Shown here: one piece after another, positions 50,036 through 58,936 of the stretch
Position numbering within the stretch: the first letter of the stretch is position 1
How the letters are laid out: every line of letters starts with the position of its first letter
Program-made: the position numbers and the translations under genes
The notes under the pieces: generated by a model
What the model was told of the DNA's origin: nothing
Seen by the model: only the letters and a program-made list of their open reading frames with translations
Databases searched by the model: none
From: Acidobacteriota bacterium
Lineage (GTDB): Bacteria > Acidobacteriota > Blastocatellia > Pyrinomonadales > Pyrinomonadaceae
Assembly: GCA_019639115.1 (NCBI GenBank)
Contig: JAHBSM010000001.1
Coordinates: 186,001 to 250,000 of the forward strand
Direction: 5' to 3'
Length of the DNA: 64,000 bases

Positions 50036-50335
50036 TCAAGAAGCTTGCCGGATCTCGGAACCGACAATGGCCTCGCGATCGATCGGGCCGTAAACGTGCG
50101 GATAGATTTCCCCGCCTGTCGATGGTTCGGCCACAAGCGGTGACGTGAGCCGGGCCGGATCGATCTCGAGTATCGCAATGGCGCCCGCCGATGCGAAATA
50201 CCTTTGGATCACGCCGTCAACCTGCTCCTCGAAGCTGCAGTGGATAAAGCCTTCGACGTCCAGACTGTCGTTGGTCAGAAAAGCTCCGTCAAATGACTCC
50301 CACGTCGCTGCCGGCACGATGTGAAAAATTCTCAT
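50036..50335 (-). CDS. DUF952 domain protein
   Basis: 99 residues with the DUF952 pattern: start IFHIVPAATWESF, then GFIHCSFEEQVDGVIQRYF, LEIDPARLTSPLVAEPSTGG, and FPHVYGPID-like YPHVYGPIDREAIV. The fold is ADP-ribosyltransferase-like, but its reaction is unknown. It lies between truA (7 bases) and uppS (12 bases) on the same strand. Confidence 0.85.
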   Translation of the reverse strand: MRIFHIVPAATWESFDGAFLTNDSLDVEGFIHCSFEEQVDGVIQRYFASAGAIAILEIDPARLTSPLVAEPSTGGEIYPHVYGPIDREAIVGSEIRQAS

Positions 50336-50342
50336 TGAAAGG

Positions 50343-51095
50343 TCAATAATCGACGCGAAAAAGGGTCAGCCCATGCGCCGGGGCCGTTTTGCCGGCAAGG
50401 CTGCGGTCACCGGTCACAATGGCCGTCTGAATTGTATCACCATCTTTATCGCCTCGCCCGGCCTCAAGCAGCGTGCCGACGATCGACCTGACCATATACC
50501 TTAGAAAACCCGTTGCCGATACTCTAAATTCGATCAAGGCGGCCGAGGCCCGGGCGTCCCACTGCGACGTGACCACACACTCGGTGACATTTCTGACCCG
50601 ATTCTCACTGTCTGAGTGGGATGAGGAGAATGCTGTCCAATCGTGCTCTCCGAGGAATAAACGTGCAGCATCGTTCATAGCCGCAAGGTCCAGCGGCTTG
50701 TGCTCGTGGTGGGCAAATCGACGCCAGAACGGAGACATAACGGGAGCGTTCATCACTCGATATATATAAGTCTTGGAGCGGGCCGAGAATCTCGCGTGAA
50801 AGTCGTCCTCTGCACGTTCGCATTGCATTACTCGAATGTCACGCCAAAGATTGCCGTTAATGGCCGAACGGAGTTTTTCGGGTGTGAACTTACCGTCGGG
50901 GAGGTGCAGGTTTGCGACCTGTCCTTCGGCATGAACACCCGCGTCGGTCCGGCCGGAACCGACGACGGCAGTTTCGCGGTCGGCCAGCATACTGACGACG
51001 CGCTCGAGCTCGCCCTGAATAGTTCGGTCGTTCTCCTGGACCTGCCATCCATGAAAGTCCGTGCCGTCGTATTGGATCAGTAGCTTGAAGTTCAC
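50343..51095 (-). CDS. truA: tRNA pseudouridine(38-40) synthase TruA
   Basis: 250 residues from a GTG start. The catalytic Asp is D51 within GSGRTDAGVHAEGQV, the invariant TruA motif, and the C-terminal half has FLRYMVRSIVGTLLEAGRG. It isomerises uridines 38-40 in the anticodon arm. It is the first of the truA-DUF952-uppS-cdsA group, downstream of a hairpin at 51133-51152. Confidence 0.95.
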   Translation of the reverse strand: MNFKLLIQYDGTDFHGWQVQENDRTIQGELERVVSMLADRETAVVGSGRTDAGVHAEGQVANLHLPDGKFTPEKLRSAINGNLWRDIRVMQCERAEDDFHARFSARSKTYIYRVMNAPVMSPFWRRFAHHEHKPLDLAAMNDAARLFLGEHDWTAFSSSHSDSENRVRNVTECVVTSQWDARASAALIEFRVSATGFLRYMVRSIVGTLLEAGRGDKDGDTIQTAIVTGDRSLAGKTAPAHGLTLFRVDY

Positions 51096-51132
51096 TTTAC
51101 TGACAGTTTAATTAGAACCCGACAAAACGCGA

Positions 51133-51152
51133 AAGGGCCGGAGGCTGCCCTT
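51133..51152 (-). terminator. Probable terminator of the pyrE/ATP-grasp unit
   Basis: On the minus strand, AAGGGC (bases 51147-51152) pairs with GCCCTT (51133-51138) across an eight-base loop, followed by TCGCGTTTTG. The stem is short and the U-tract is interrupted. Confidence 0.4.
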
Positions 51153-51199
51153 ACCTATACACGATGCCTGATCGATCGAACGTTCATCGCCCCGCGGCT

Positions 51200-52054
51200 T
51201 CATCGCAGAATACGATCCGCTATGGCAGCCGCAAAACGCGATGGTGCGGCAGCATCCATCCTAAGGTAAAGGGACGGCTCTATCAGCTCGAGTTCCATTA
51301 GTGCGAATTCACCCGACTCGTTTCGTACCAGATCGACGCGAGCATAGAGCAGATCGCCGTCGATATGATCAAGCACATCTGCGGCCCGTGACCGCATCGA
51401 CGGTTCGGGCACGATGGCGGAGATCTCGCCGCCATGCTCTTCCTGTACGCGAAAATCAGCCGGCTTTGGCCGCTTTACGATGGCGTGGCTATAGGTTCCG
51501 TTAAAGTAAAAGAGCGACACCTCGCCTTCATCTATGATCGAGTGCATGAACGGCTGGACCAGGAACTCGCGTTCTGAAAAAACGGGAACCAGTTCCTCAT
51601 CAAACGCTCTCAGCCTGTAAGTATCAGCAGCCGTTGCGCTTATGGACGGCTTGATGATCATCTCATCGGTCCCGAGGGTGTCTCGCCAGCGGACAAGGTT
51701 ATCCGCTGTATAGGTCTCGTCCCACAATGTCGGCACAACGAGAACGTCTTGTTTCGCAAGATCGCGTAGATATTTTTTGTTAAGGTTCCAGCGGACGGTC
51801 GCGAGCGGATTGAGCAGCACCGTTTGACTCTCGATCTCGCTCAGGACGGCAAGAAACTCGTCAGGATGCTGCTGATAGTCCCACGGCGTTCGGATCACGA
51901 CAGCGTCGAAATCTCGCCAGGGGATCGCCGTCTGCTGCCATGACAGGGTTCGTACCTCGATCGATCGCTCGGCCAAATGCGGTACGGCAAGCTCGTCGTC
52001 AGAGACGTAGCCAGCGAGGTCATCCATCGAGAGGAAACAGATCCGAGGGCTCAT
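51200..52054 (-). CDS. ATP-grasp domain protein (glutathione synthetase-like)
   Basis: 284 residues. An ATP-grasp fold is recognisable: VVIRTPWDYQQHPDEFL at the N-terminus, LNKKYLRDLAKQDVLVVPTLW as the start of the ATP-binding domain, the lysine MIIKPSISATAADTYRL, then GEVSLFYFNGTYSHAIVKRP and the metal ligands GEFALMELELIEPSLYL near the C-terminus. The RimK/GshB-like members ligate an amino acid or peptide; substrate unknown. Its ATG overlaps the pyrE stop by four bases. Confidence 0.82.
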   Translation of the reverse strand: MSPRICFLSMDDLAGYVSDDELAVPHLAERSIEVRTLSWQQTAIPWRDFDAVVIRTPWDYQQHPDEFLAVLSEIESQTVLLNPLATVRWNLNKKYLRDLAKQDVLVVPTLWDETYTADNLVRWRDTLGTDEMIIKPSISATAADTYRLRAFDEELVPVFSEREFLVQPFMHSIIDEGEVSLFYFNGTYSHAIVKRPKPADFRVQEEHGGEISAIVPEPSMRSRAADVLDHIDGDLLYARVDLVRNESGEFALMELELIEPSLYLRMDAAAPSRFAAAIADRILR

Positions 52055-52623
52055 TTTGCGGCCGTTCGGCTACCGGGCTTTACGGCGGGAACGCCGTTAG
52101 CGCACATAGGACAGTCGTCCGGCGAATATGACGGGACGTCCAACATAGCAAGCGAAGTGAGCGGCACGCCGACGCGGGCCGCCCCGTTAGAACGGTCTAT
52201 GATCGACGCTGCAGCAATGACATGGCCGCCTTGCCGTTCGAGTGCGGCTATACATTCACGTGTCGATCCGCCGGTGGTTATCACGTCTTCGACCACGAGG
52301 ATGCGTTCGCCCTCGCGCAGCTCGAATCCTCGGCGGAGTGTCATCTCGCCGTTCTGGCGTTCTGTCCAAATAAACCGCACATTCAACGCTTCGGCTACTG
52401 CAAAGCCGATAACTATACCGCCAATCGCGGGCGACGCGACCGTCTCAATTTCGAGATGGGCGTGTCGTTCAGCGATCGATCGGCCGAAAGCCGCTGCATC
52501 AGCTGCGTATTGCAACGCCAGGGCGCATTGCAGATATTGCGGGCTATGCAGTCCGCTGGACAGTACAAAATGTCCGTCAAGGAGTGCTTCACGATCTCTA
52601 AAATGCGTTAGGACGTCGATCAT
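52051..52623 (-). CDS. pyrE: Orotate phosphoribosyltransferase
   Basis: 190 residues from the ATG at 52621-52623. Type I PRTase motifs: RILVVEDVITTGGSTREC for PRPP binding, and ASPAIGGIVIGFAVAEAL and HFVLSSGLHSPQYLQCALAL for orotate. It makes OMP from orotate and PRPP. Other pyr genes are not nearby. It diverges from the exonuclease gene, and the two annotated starts lie base against base. Confidence 0.93.
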   Translation of the reverse strand: MIDVLTHFRDREALLDGHFVLSSGLHSPQYLQCALALQYAADAAAFGRSIAERHAHLEIETVASPAIGGIVIGFAVAEALNVRFIWTERQNGEMTLRRGFELREGERILVVEDVITTGGSTRECIAALERQGGHVIAAASIIDRSNGAARVGVPLTSLAMLDVPSYSPDDCPMCANGVPAVKPGSRTAAK

Positions 52624-53479
52624 GGTTCGCAAAAAAGGAAGGCTTTGCTACACTTTGCTGGTGACTCCGTATCCTAACCTAATTTCCGAGTCATTGCTAA
52701 TTTCCGATACCGTGCGGCTGCTTCGCTCGTTCGGCGGACGCGCTTCGGCAGCGAGCGTTGCGGATTTTGTGCTCAAGATACGGCGGCCATCGGCCGATGT
52801 CGCAAAGCTTGTGGTTGGAGAGCTTATCAGCTCGGATCCGCGGCTGGAACTAGACGGCGATGCCGTAGTGCTGATCGATCGCGACGAGAATCGCGAGTTG
52901 GCAGAGACCGATTTTGTCGTTTTCGATCTCGAGACGACAGGTGCCAAAGCCCCTCCGTGCAGGATAACGGAGGTAGGCGCTTATCGCGTTGCAGGCGGCG
53001 AGGTCCGGGACCGGTTCCACACTCTCCTCAACCCCGAGATGCCGATCCCTCCGTTCATTACACAATTGACCGGCATTGACGACGACATGGTCGCGGGAGC
53101 ACCGCTGTTCGGCGAGATACTCGGCGACCTGCTTAGGTTCATCGGTGATTCGGTGATGGTCGCGCATAATGCGGCGTTCGATATGCGGTTTCTCAACTAC
53201 GAGATATCGCGGATATTCCCCGATCACCGCCTCGCCAATCCCTGCTTGTGTACGGTCCAGCTTTCGAGGCGGCTGCTGCCCGAGATCGAGAACCACAAGC
53301 TAAAGACCGTGGCTCGGCATTATGAGATCGATCTGGTCGATCATCACCGAGCATCGGCCGATGCTTTCGCAACGGCTCATATTTTCGTCAACCTGCTCTC
53401 GCGGCTTCACTCGGACGGCGTCAAGGACCTGGGAGCCATCAAGAAAATGAGCAGCCGCAAGAATCGTTATGTCAGATGA
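52622..53479 (+). CDS. DnaQ-like 3'-5' exonuclease
   Basis: 285 residues from the ATG at 52622; the GTG at 52661 or TTG at 52655, which follow an AAGGAAGG site, are equally plausible and would avoid an overlap with pyrE. The N-terminal ~90 residues are helical ([24 protein letters not shown]). DEDDh exonuclease motifs: VFDLETTG (about 105), [13 protein letters not shown] (about 180), and [14 protein letters not shown] (about 250). The family includes the DNA polymerase III epsilon subunit and UvrC-fused or RNase T-like exonucleases. A GIY-YIG domain is absent. Confidence 0.86.
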   Translation: MVRKKGRLCYTLLVTPYPNLISESLLISDTVRLLRSFGGRASAASVADFVLKIRRPSADVAKLVVGELISSDPRLELDGDAVVLIDRDENRELAETDFVVFDLETTGAKAPPCRITEVGAYRVAGGEVRDRFHTLLNPEMPIPPFITQLTGIDDDMVAGAPLFGEILGDLLRFIGDSVMVAHNAAFDMRFLNYEISRIFPDHRLANPCLCTVQLSRRLLPEIENHKLKTVARHYEIDLVDHHRASADAFATAHIFVNLLSRLHSDGVKDLGAIKKMSSRKNRYVR

Positions 53480-53894
53480 AACGCCGCCGGCGGCAAGCAA
53501 TAAGCAGGGCCTGGATATTCGTTCGACACCTCGCGATGAGATGGGTCTGTTCCCGCTCGATACATTCGAGTACGAATATCCCGGACGCGAGATCCTGATC
53601 GAATTCGAGATGCCCGAGTTCACCGCGATCTGTCCTTTCTCGGATTTCCCGGATTTCGGCACTATCAAGCTCAAATACGTCCCGGATCGTCTTTGCATCG
53701 AATTGAAAAGTTTGAAACTGTATATCAATTCGTTTCGAGACGTGAAGATCTTCCACGAACATGTCGTGAACGTGATACTCGAGGATGTGGTAAAGGCCTG
53801 CGATCCGCTTCGGGCCGACGTGATCGGCGACTATAACGTCCGAGGAAACATCAAGACCGTGGTCTCGGCAGCCTACAATAAGCCCGGTCAATGA
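53469..53894 (+). CDS. queF: NADPH-dependent 7-cyano-7-deazaguanine reductase QueF
   Basis: 141 residues. The active-site Cys C55 and Asp D62 occur in [15 protein letters not shown], with the later [14 protein letters not shown] and [14 protein letters not shown] as in type I (unimodular) QueF. It reduces the nitrile of preQ0 to preQ1. It overlaps the exonuclease gene by 11 bases and converges with carD by seven. queE and queC lie 20 kb upstream. Confidence 0.95.
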   Translation: MSDETPPAASNKQGLDIRSTPRDEMGLFPLDTFEYEYPGREILIEFEMPEFTAICPFSDFPDFGTIKLKYVPDRLCIELKSLKLYINSFRDVKIFHEHVVNVILEDVVKACDPLRADVIGDYNVRGNIKTVVSAAYNKPGQ

Positions 53895-54421
53895 GCGGTT
53901 GAGGTCTTGTTCCCGTTAGCGGCGATGTGCTTCTCACACGCTCGGTCAACGCGGCGGATCACTTCATGCTCGGCAGCGGCAGCGTTTCGCGGCGAGCCAT
54001 TGGCAAGCTCCGAAACGATCAGTGAACGAGCCTTGTCAAGCAGCGTCTGCTCTCGAAATGAAAGACGTTTCTCGCGGCTAAGGTAGGTCAGCTTTTTGAA
54101 TACGTCCGCAACGGCAAAAATATCGGCCGACTGGATCTTTTGCATGAACTCGCGAGAGCGGGATTTCCAATCAGAATTTGCCTCATCAAAATCCTCACCG
54201 AGCCGCGAGACCAGCCTTTTGCATTGTGACGGCGTCAGGAGTGGGCGGATACCTACGCTGTCGGCATTCGATTCCGGGACGAAAATGATCGATGTGTCAT
54301 CGATCACCTGCAGCTCGAAACCGGCTAATTCATGCGTGCCGCAATCCCTCACACGCCGAGCCACGACAATGCATGCGCCTTGTCCGGGATATACCACCTT
54401 TTGCCCTATCGTCAGCCGCAT
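53888..54421 (-). CDS. carD: CarD family transcriptional regulator
   Basis: 177 residues. The N-terminal CarD/CdnL RNA-polymerase interacting domain ([19 protein letters not shown] ... [18 protein letters not shown]) and the C-terminal helical domain ([49 protein letters not shown]) are typical. CarD binds the beta subunit and stabilises open promoter complexes at many promoters. It is followed by a ~30-residue polar tail. It lies downstream of phoR on the same strand. Confidence 0.93.
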   Translation of the reverse strand: MRLTIGQKVVYPGQGACIVVARRVRDCGTHELAGFELQVIDDTSIIFVPESNADSVGIRPLLTPSQCKRLVSRLGEDFDEANSDWKSRSREFMQKIQSADIFAVADVFKKLTYLSREKRLSFREQTLLDKARSLIVSELANGSPRNAAAAEHEVIRRVDRACEKHIAANGNKTSTAH

Positions 54422-54521
54422 CTGAAAGCCTCCGGGACATCAAGTATTGAAGGTTGCGGTGTGCGACGGCCGAGTCGAGATCACGGCCGAAATGTCTTTA
54501 TGCCGACGATTGTAGCACGGT

Positions 54522-54548
54522 ATTAACGGCCGGGACGTTAATTTTTTT
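54522..54548 (+). terminator. Plus-strand hairpin with T-run between carD and phoR
   Basis: On the plus strand, ATTAACG (54522-54528), a seven-base loop, CGTTAAT (54536-54542), then a T-run to 54548. It points toward the phoR 3' end, opposite to both neighbouring genes, so the transcript it would end is not obvious. Confidence 0.55.
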
Positions 54549-54557
54549 CAGGGAAGG

Positions 54558-55649
54558 TCAATCGGAGGAGTGATCTGGGGCATGGACCGGCAGCTCGATC
54601 TGGAACGTGGTGCCCTCACTCAAGACCGACCGGACGGACACTTCACCGCCGTGCAGCCGAGCGAGGTGCTTCACAATGCTGAGGCCCAGGCCGGTGCCGC
54701 CCATATCGCGGGAGCGGGCTTTATCAACGCGATAGAACCGCTCAAAGATCCGCGAAAGATGTTCGGGCAAGATGCCTTCTCCCGAGTCGGCAACTGTTAT
54801 AAGGTCGCGGCCGGCCTCACGGCTGTGAGCCACCACCACGCTCCCGCTCTCACGATTGAATTTGATAGCGTTGTCTATCAGATTGACCAGCATCTGCTCG
54901 AGTCTTATGACATCGGCAAACACGGCGGTCCCTGGCTGAACGTCATTGAATAGCGTGACGTCACGCGAGGCAGCTTTGGTACGCAGCGAAGCAAATATCT
55001 CATCGACCATCTCATGGAGCCGTACATTGCGCGGATCTACGCTCACCTTGCCCGATTCGATGAGGGACAGTTCGAGTATGTCTGCAATCAGCGTACTCAT
55101 ACGTTCGGCGTTTCGCCTGATCACGGTCAGGAACCGACGATTGTTCTCGACGTCCTCCATCGCCCCATCCTCTAGCGTTTCTACGAAAGCAAGGATCGAG
55201 GTCAGCGGCGTCCTGAGTTCGTGAGAGATATTAGAGAGGAACTCCTGACGGACCGATTCCAGCCGGTCGATGCGGGTGGTCTCGTAAAAAAAGCCGATCG
55301 CGCAGTTTCGGCCGTCGAGCTCGATAGGGGCCACGTGCACGTCGAACTTACGTCTTTCCGTATCGATGAGCTCGAGCCTGACCTCTGACGTCAGCCCGGA
55401 GGACAGCGCACGTCTAAATGCCTCGTGCAGATCCAGATCTCGAACGATCTCAGAGAGCCGCCTACCGGCGATGCGCCCGTTTCGGCTAAATATGTCCTGT
55501 GCAGCTGCGTTCCAGCCGATCACGCGAGTTTCGCGGTCCATGGCGAGGACACACTGTCGGGTGGTCGCGAGTATCCTCTGAAGCAATTCGCGCGAACCCG
55601 AACCGATCCCCAAACCGTCGATCGTCAATGATTCCTCAACAATGTTCAT
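54558..55649 (-). CDS. phoR: PhoR-type sensor histidine kinase without membrane segments
   Basis: 363 residues. PAS domain (about residues 25-120, with WNAAAQDIFSRNGRI), HisKA with phospho-acceptor H143 in FLSNISHELRTPLTS, and a HATPase_c domain with N-box NLIDNAIKF, G1 DSGEGI, F-box FERFYR and G2 GGTGLGLS. It is co-oriented with phoB and overlaps it by four bases (ATGA). No N-terminal membrane helix or extracellular domain is visible, whereas typical PhoR proteins are membrane-anchored. The symbol follows the partner and target evidence. It also lies next to CarD. Confidence 0.83.
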   Translation of the reverse strand: MNIVEESLTIDGLGIGSGSRELLQRILATTRQCVLAMDRETRVIGWNAAAQDIFSRNGRIAGRRLSEIVRDLDLHEAFRRALSSGLTSEVRLELIDTERRKFDVHVAPIELDGRNCAIGFFYETTRIDRLESVRQEFLSNISHELRTPLTSILAFVETLEDGAMEDVENNRRFLTVIRRNAERMSTLIADILELSLIESGKVSVDPRNVRLHEMVDEIFASLRTKAASRDVTLFNDVQPGTAVFADVIRLEQMLVNLIDNAIKFNRESGSVVVAHSREAGRDLITVADSGEGILPEHLSRIFERFYRVDKARSRDMGGTGLGLSIVKHLARLHGGEVSVRSVLSEGTTFQIELPVHAPDHSSD

Positions 55650-56332
55650 TTGAATCCGACAAACCTGTATCCGATCCCCACAACGGTCTCGACGCAGCTG
55701 CCGCAGTCACCTAATTTCTGACGGAGCCGCCGAATATGTACGTCAAGCGTCCGAGTATCGCCGAAGTAACTGTAGCCCCAGACGTTGTCGAGTAGCTGCT
55801 GACGAGGTGCGACACGGCCTGCGTTATTGATCAGATGCGTCAGCAATGCGAACTCTTTGCGTGTCAACTTAACGTCGGTTCCACTGCATACGACCCGCAT
55901 ATCCGCGAAATCCACCTTGAGCTTCTCGTCCGAATAGACCGGAACAACGTCCTTCTCCGACCTGCGGAGCACCGCTCGAACACGGGCGACCACCTCTTTT
56001 ATCGAGAACGGTTTGACTATGTAGTCATCCGCCCCGGTCTCGAGCCCGGAGACGCGGTCGCCTTCTGCGGCTTTAGCCGTGAGCATGATCACCGGCGTAT
56101 CCTTTGTCAGGCTCTCACGCCGCAGCCTGCGGCACAGCTCCATTCCGCTCATACCGGGCAGCATCAGATCCAGCAATATCAAAGATGGCGTCGCACGTTC
56201 ATCCAATGCGAGTCTCAGTCCTTTTTCACCGGACTCGGCGATCAGCGTGCGAAACCCCTCGCGTCGAAGGTTGTACTGCAGTCCTTCGGCAATGTCCTCG
56301 TCGTCCTCGACGATCAGAATGGTCTGCGGCAT
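55646..56332 (-). CDS. phoB: PhoB-type response regulator
   Basis: 228 residues, OmpR/PhoB family. Receiver: acidic pair D10/D11, phospho-acceptor D55 in LILLDLMLPG, and conserved K107 in DDYIVKPFS. The winged-helix DNA-binding domain is in the C-terminal ~100 residues (RVVCSGTDVKLTRKEFALLTHLINNAGRV, then SYFGDTRTLDVHIRRLRQKLGD), typical of PhoB. A strong AGAGGAGA site precedes the ATG. The promoter shows 11-bp-spaced repeats that could be autoregulatory sites. Confidence 0.93.
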   Translation of the reverse strand: MPQTILIVEDDEDIAEGLQYNLRREGFRTLIAESGEKGLRLALDERATPSLILLDLMLPGMSGMELCRRLRRESLTKDTPVIMLTAKAAEGDRVSGLETGADDYIVKPFSIKEVVARVRAVLRRSEKDVVPVYSDEKLKVDFADMRVVCSGTDVKLTRKEFALLTHLINNAGRVAPRQQLLDNVWGYSYFGDTRTLDVHIRRLRQKLGDCGSCVETVVGIGYRFVGFK

Positions 56333-56375
56333 ATTCTCCTCTGAAATAAAGGCTAGGATCGAACGGTTAAGGACA

Positions 56376-56431
56376 AATCTATTCCGCGGAGCTTAACGCC
56401 GTATTAACAAAATATTACAGGATTGTTAATT
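56376..56431 (-). promoter_or_regulatory. Putative Pho-box promoter of phoB
   Basis: Four TTAA/TTAC half-sites occur at exactly 11-bp steps (plus strand 56393, 56404, 56415 and 56426; 7-mers on the minus strand CGTTAAG, TGTTAAT, CTGTAAT and AATTAAC). A -10-like TAGATT (56376-56381, minus strand) is separated from the nearest half-site by ten bases. The geometry matches that of the phoU promoter and of known Pho boxes. It predicts autoregulation of phoBR. Confidence 0.65.
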
Positions 56432-56458
56432 GTGCCGCTACGTAACGCACAGGTTGGC

Positions 56459-56965
56459 CTACTCGAGCCCAAGACGACGCATTTCGTCTCGCGGACGGAG
56501 TACGAAAAGGATCTTGCCGCAGAGGTGGTCGATATCTGACCAGTTCTCAATGTTCAGCTGCATCGAGGCAAGAGCGGCGGTCGGCATAGGTTCGAGAACA
56601 CCCGTGAGGTAGTGGATGAAGCCCTCAAGCCCGGGATTGTGCCCTACAACGAGAACACAGGAGGCGTCCTCGGGAAAGCTCAGAGCTACCTCGCGCAAGG
56701 TGTTTGGGCTTGCCTCGTAGATCTTCTCGTTTAGGACGAGCGGAACTTCTCGCAGCCCGGCCGCTCTGATCAGGCTGGCCGTTTCGCGAGCGCGCACAGC
56801 CGGCGACGATACGATCACATCAGGGCGTGGCTTTAGGCTCGACAGCCTTTCTCCGATAAAAGGCGCCGCGGCGAGTCCCCTCGCATTGAGCGGCCGGTCT
56901 CGATCGGCCAATGAATGGTCGTCCCAACTAGATTTTGCATGACGCAGAAGCAATAAGGTTCTCAT
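56459..56965 (-). CDS. sixA: Phosphohistidine phosphatase SixA
   Basis: 168 residues without a signal peptide. The RHG motif is LLLLRHAKSSWDDH (residues about 4-17) and the second His is in VVGHNPGLEGF, as in SixA. SixA removes phosphate from histidine of HPt proteins such as ArcB in E. coli. Neighbouring two-component genes (phoBR, lytST) fit that role but do not prove it. The promoter region of phoB separates it from phoB. Confidence 0.9.
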   Translation of the reverse strand: MRTLLLLRHAKSSWDDHSLADRDRPLNARGLAAAPFIGERLSSLKPRPDVIVSSPAVRARETASLIRAAGLREVPLVLNEKIYEASPNTLREVALSFPEDASCVLVVGHNPGLEGFIHYLTGVLEPMPTAALASMQLNIENWSDIDHLCGKILFVLRPRDEMRRLGLE

Positions 56966-57026
56966 CGATCACACCGGTCCGCCGCATCACCGTCCGAACC
57001 ATTCATCGGTCAAAAAAGTCCGTTCA

Positions 57027-57056
57027 TTGATATAGAATTGGCCAGAGGACAATAAT
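57027..57056 (+). promoter_or_regulatory. Sigma70 promoter of the LytS-type kinase gene, probably leaderless
   Basis: TTGATA (57027-57032) and AATAAT (57051-57056) are separated by 18 bases. The -10 ends eight bases before the ATG at 57065, and no Shine-Dalgarno sequence is seen. Confidence 0.6.
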
Positions 57057-57064
57057 CTAACACA

Positions 57065-58936
57065 ATGGGCGGAATGGGCGAACTCGATGCTGCATTGCTG
57101 ATCAACCTGATCGGTTTCTCGGTCGGCATAGCACTGTACCTGCTGCTTGCTGCGATGGTCATGCGGCATGCCCGCGGCAGGGTCCTTACGTCCACGGAAC
57201 GACTGCTGACGGCGACCGGAGTGCTGGGCGTAATTTGGAATGCAGGAGAACTTCTCGCGTTCTCGCAGAGCGATGCCGGCAATGAAGCTGTCAATCCGAT
57301 GATAACTGCTTTGACGTTTTCGGCGCTTGGATTCCTGCCGTCAGTGGTCGTGCACTCGGCCGAAACATCCACGGGCGGTAATCGCTGGCTCAAATATGCA
57401 GCTTACTCTCTGAGCATATTTGCCGCTGCGTCCCACTTTGCCGCAGCTTTTTCCGGTGCCGAGGTCCCCTCGGACCTTACGCTGCAAGCACAGACCATCG
57501 GTTCGCTCCTACTTGCGATAGCTCTCCTTGCTTTCAATCTGCGCCAAACCCTGGAGAACAAGGCCTTATGGACAGCGGCCCTGCTGATCTTTGCGGTATC
57601 GGCCCTCCATCTGAGCGGAGAACGTGAGGGCAGGTCCTGGATCATAGAACTGGTTACCCACCAATCGTCGCTTCCGCTCGCCCTTGTCATTCTTTATCAA
57701 AACTATCGTTTTGCATTCGCTGACCTATTCCTAAAGCGAGCCGTCTCGCTGCTCCTGCTCTCCGGACTAGCGTTCGGGCTCTACGCCGGAGTCGGCGAAC
57801 GATTGGCGTCGCTGGACGGTGCCGCGATCAATGGACAAGGGAGGGACGCCGCGATCTTTGTCGGGCTGTGGATAGCAACCGCCCTATTGTATCCGCTCAT
57901 ACACAGAGCGTCGGAGTTGCTGGTGGACAAAGTGCTCCTAAAGCGGGTCGATTATGTGAAGTTCAGATCGGAGATCGAACTGTCTCTCGATCGCTGCGAA
58001 TCAGAGGAAAGTGTACTTCGCTTGATCCAGGTCCGGCTGGCCGAGGTGTTGACGGCAAAAAGCTCGATAGTCGTATCCGGTACGGATGCAGCTGCGCGGG
58101 CCGGTTCGGCGCCCGTAACATACACTTCGGACGAGGCGACCGTCAGGGTGCCGACCGCTGAATCACCATACCGTGGCATAAGGATAGGAGGCTTTGAAGG
58201 GGGCCGCCGGCTACTTTCGGACGAAGTGCAGATGCTCGCAGATGTGGCATCGATAGGCGCGCGGAGGATAGACGCGATCCGCGTCTCGATCGAGCGATTC
58301 GAACGTGAATTTCGCGAACAGGAATTCGCAAAGCTTGCTACGGAAGCGCAGCTCACGGCACTGCGGTCTCAGATCAATCCGCATTTCCTGTTCAACGCCT
58401 TGACGACTCTCGGCTATTTGATAAAGACCGATGCGGACAAAGCTTTTGACACCTTGCTCAAGCTGACACAGCTTTTGCGGGGCGTGCTCAAAAAAACGAG
58501 CGAATTCACGCCGCTGAGGGACGAGATAGCCTTGGTGGAGAACTATCTCGAGATCGAACGGGTCCGGTTTGAAGAAAAGCTGGAGGTCAATATCGAGATC
58601 GACCCCGATGCTGCCTCCGTTGAGGTGCCGACGCTTATTCTGCAGCCGCTCGTCGAGAACGCCATCAAACATGCGATATCCGAGAATAGGATAGGAGGGC
58701 GCATCTCAATCCGTGCGATCCCGGACCCGGAAGGCCGCGATCTGGTGCTGACAGTATCCGATACAGGAGCCGGCAGCGGCGTGAAAAGGAACGGCGGCGA
58801 GGGCGTAGGGCTAAGAAATGTTCGCGATCGCCTCCAGAATCATTACGGTTCGGCTGCGTCTCTGGCCATGGTTGGCAGAGACGGCGGCACGGTCGTGACG
58901 ATCACCCTGCCTACAGGAGTAAATGACCATGAATAG
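57065..58936 (+). CDS. LytS-type sensor histidine kinase with N-terminal membrane domain
   Basis: 623 residues. About seven hydrophobic segments in residues 1-225 form a membrane sensor, followed by a linker, a GAF-like region (CESEESVLRLIQVRLAEVL), and a coiled-coil (FEREFREQEFAKLATEAQLTALRSQI). The kinase is the His_kinase family: QINPHFLFNALTTLGYLI with the acceptor His, then a HATPase_c domain (LILQPLVENAIKHAI, DTGAGS). Its partner is the LytTR regulator directly downstream (14-base overlap). Signal unknown. Confidence 0.9.
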   Translation: MGGMGELDAALLINLIGFSVGIALYLLLAAMVMRHARGRVLTSTERLLTATGVLGVIWNAGELLAFSQSDAGNEAVNPMITALTFSALGFLPSVVVHSAETSTGGNRWLKYAAYSLSIFAAASHFAAAFSGAEVPSDLTLQAQTIGSLLLAIALLAFNLRQTLENKALWTAALLIFAVSALHLSGEREGRSWIIELVTHQSSLPLALVILYQNYRFAFADLFLKRAVSLLLLSGLAFGLYAGVGERLASLDGAAINGQGRDAAIFVGLWIATALLYPLIHRASELLVDKVLLKRVDYVKFRSEIELSLDRCESEESVLRLIQVRLAEVLTAKSSIVVSGTDAAARAGSAPVTYTSDEATVRVPTAESPYRGIRIGGFEGGRRLLSDEVQMLADVASIGARRIDAIRVSIERFEREFREQEFAKLATEAQLTALRSQINPHFLFNALTTLGYLIKTDADKAFDTLLKLTQLLRGVLKKTSEFTPLRDEIALVENYLEIERVRFEEKLEVNIEIDPDAASVEVPTLILQPLVENAIKHAISENRIGGRISIRAIPDPEGRDLVLTVSDTGAGSGVKRNGGEGVGLRNVRDRLQNHYGSAASLAMVGRDGGTVVTITLPTGVNDHE

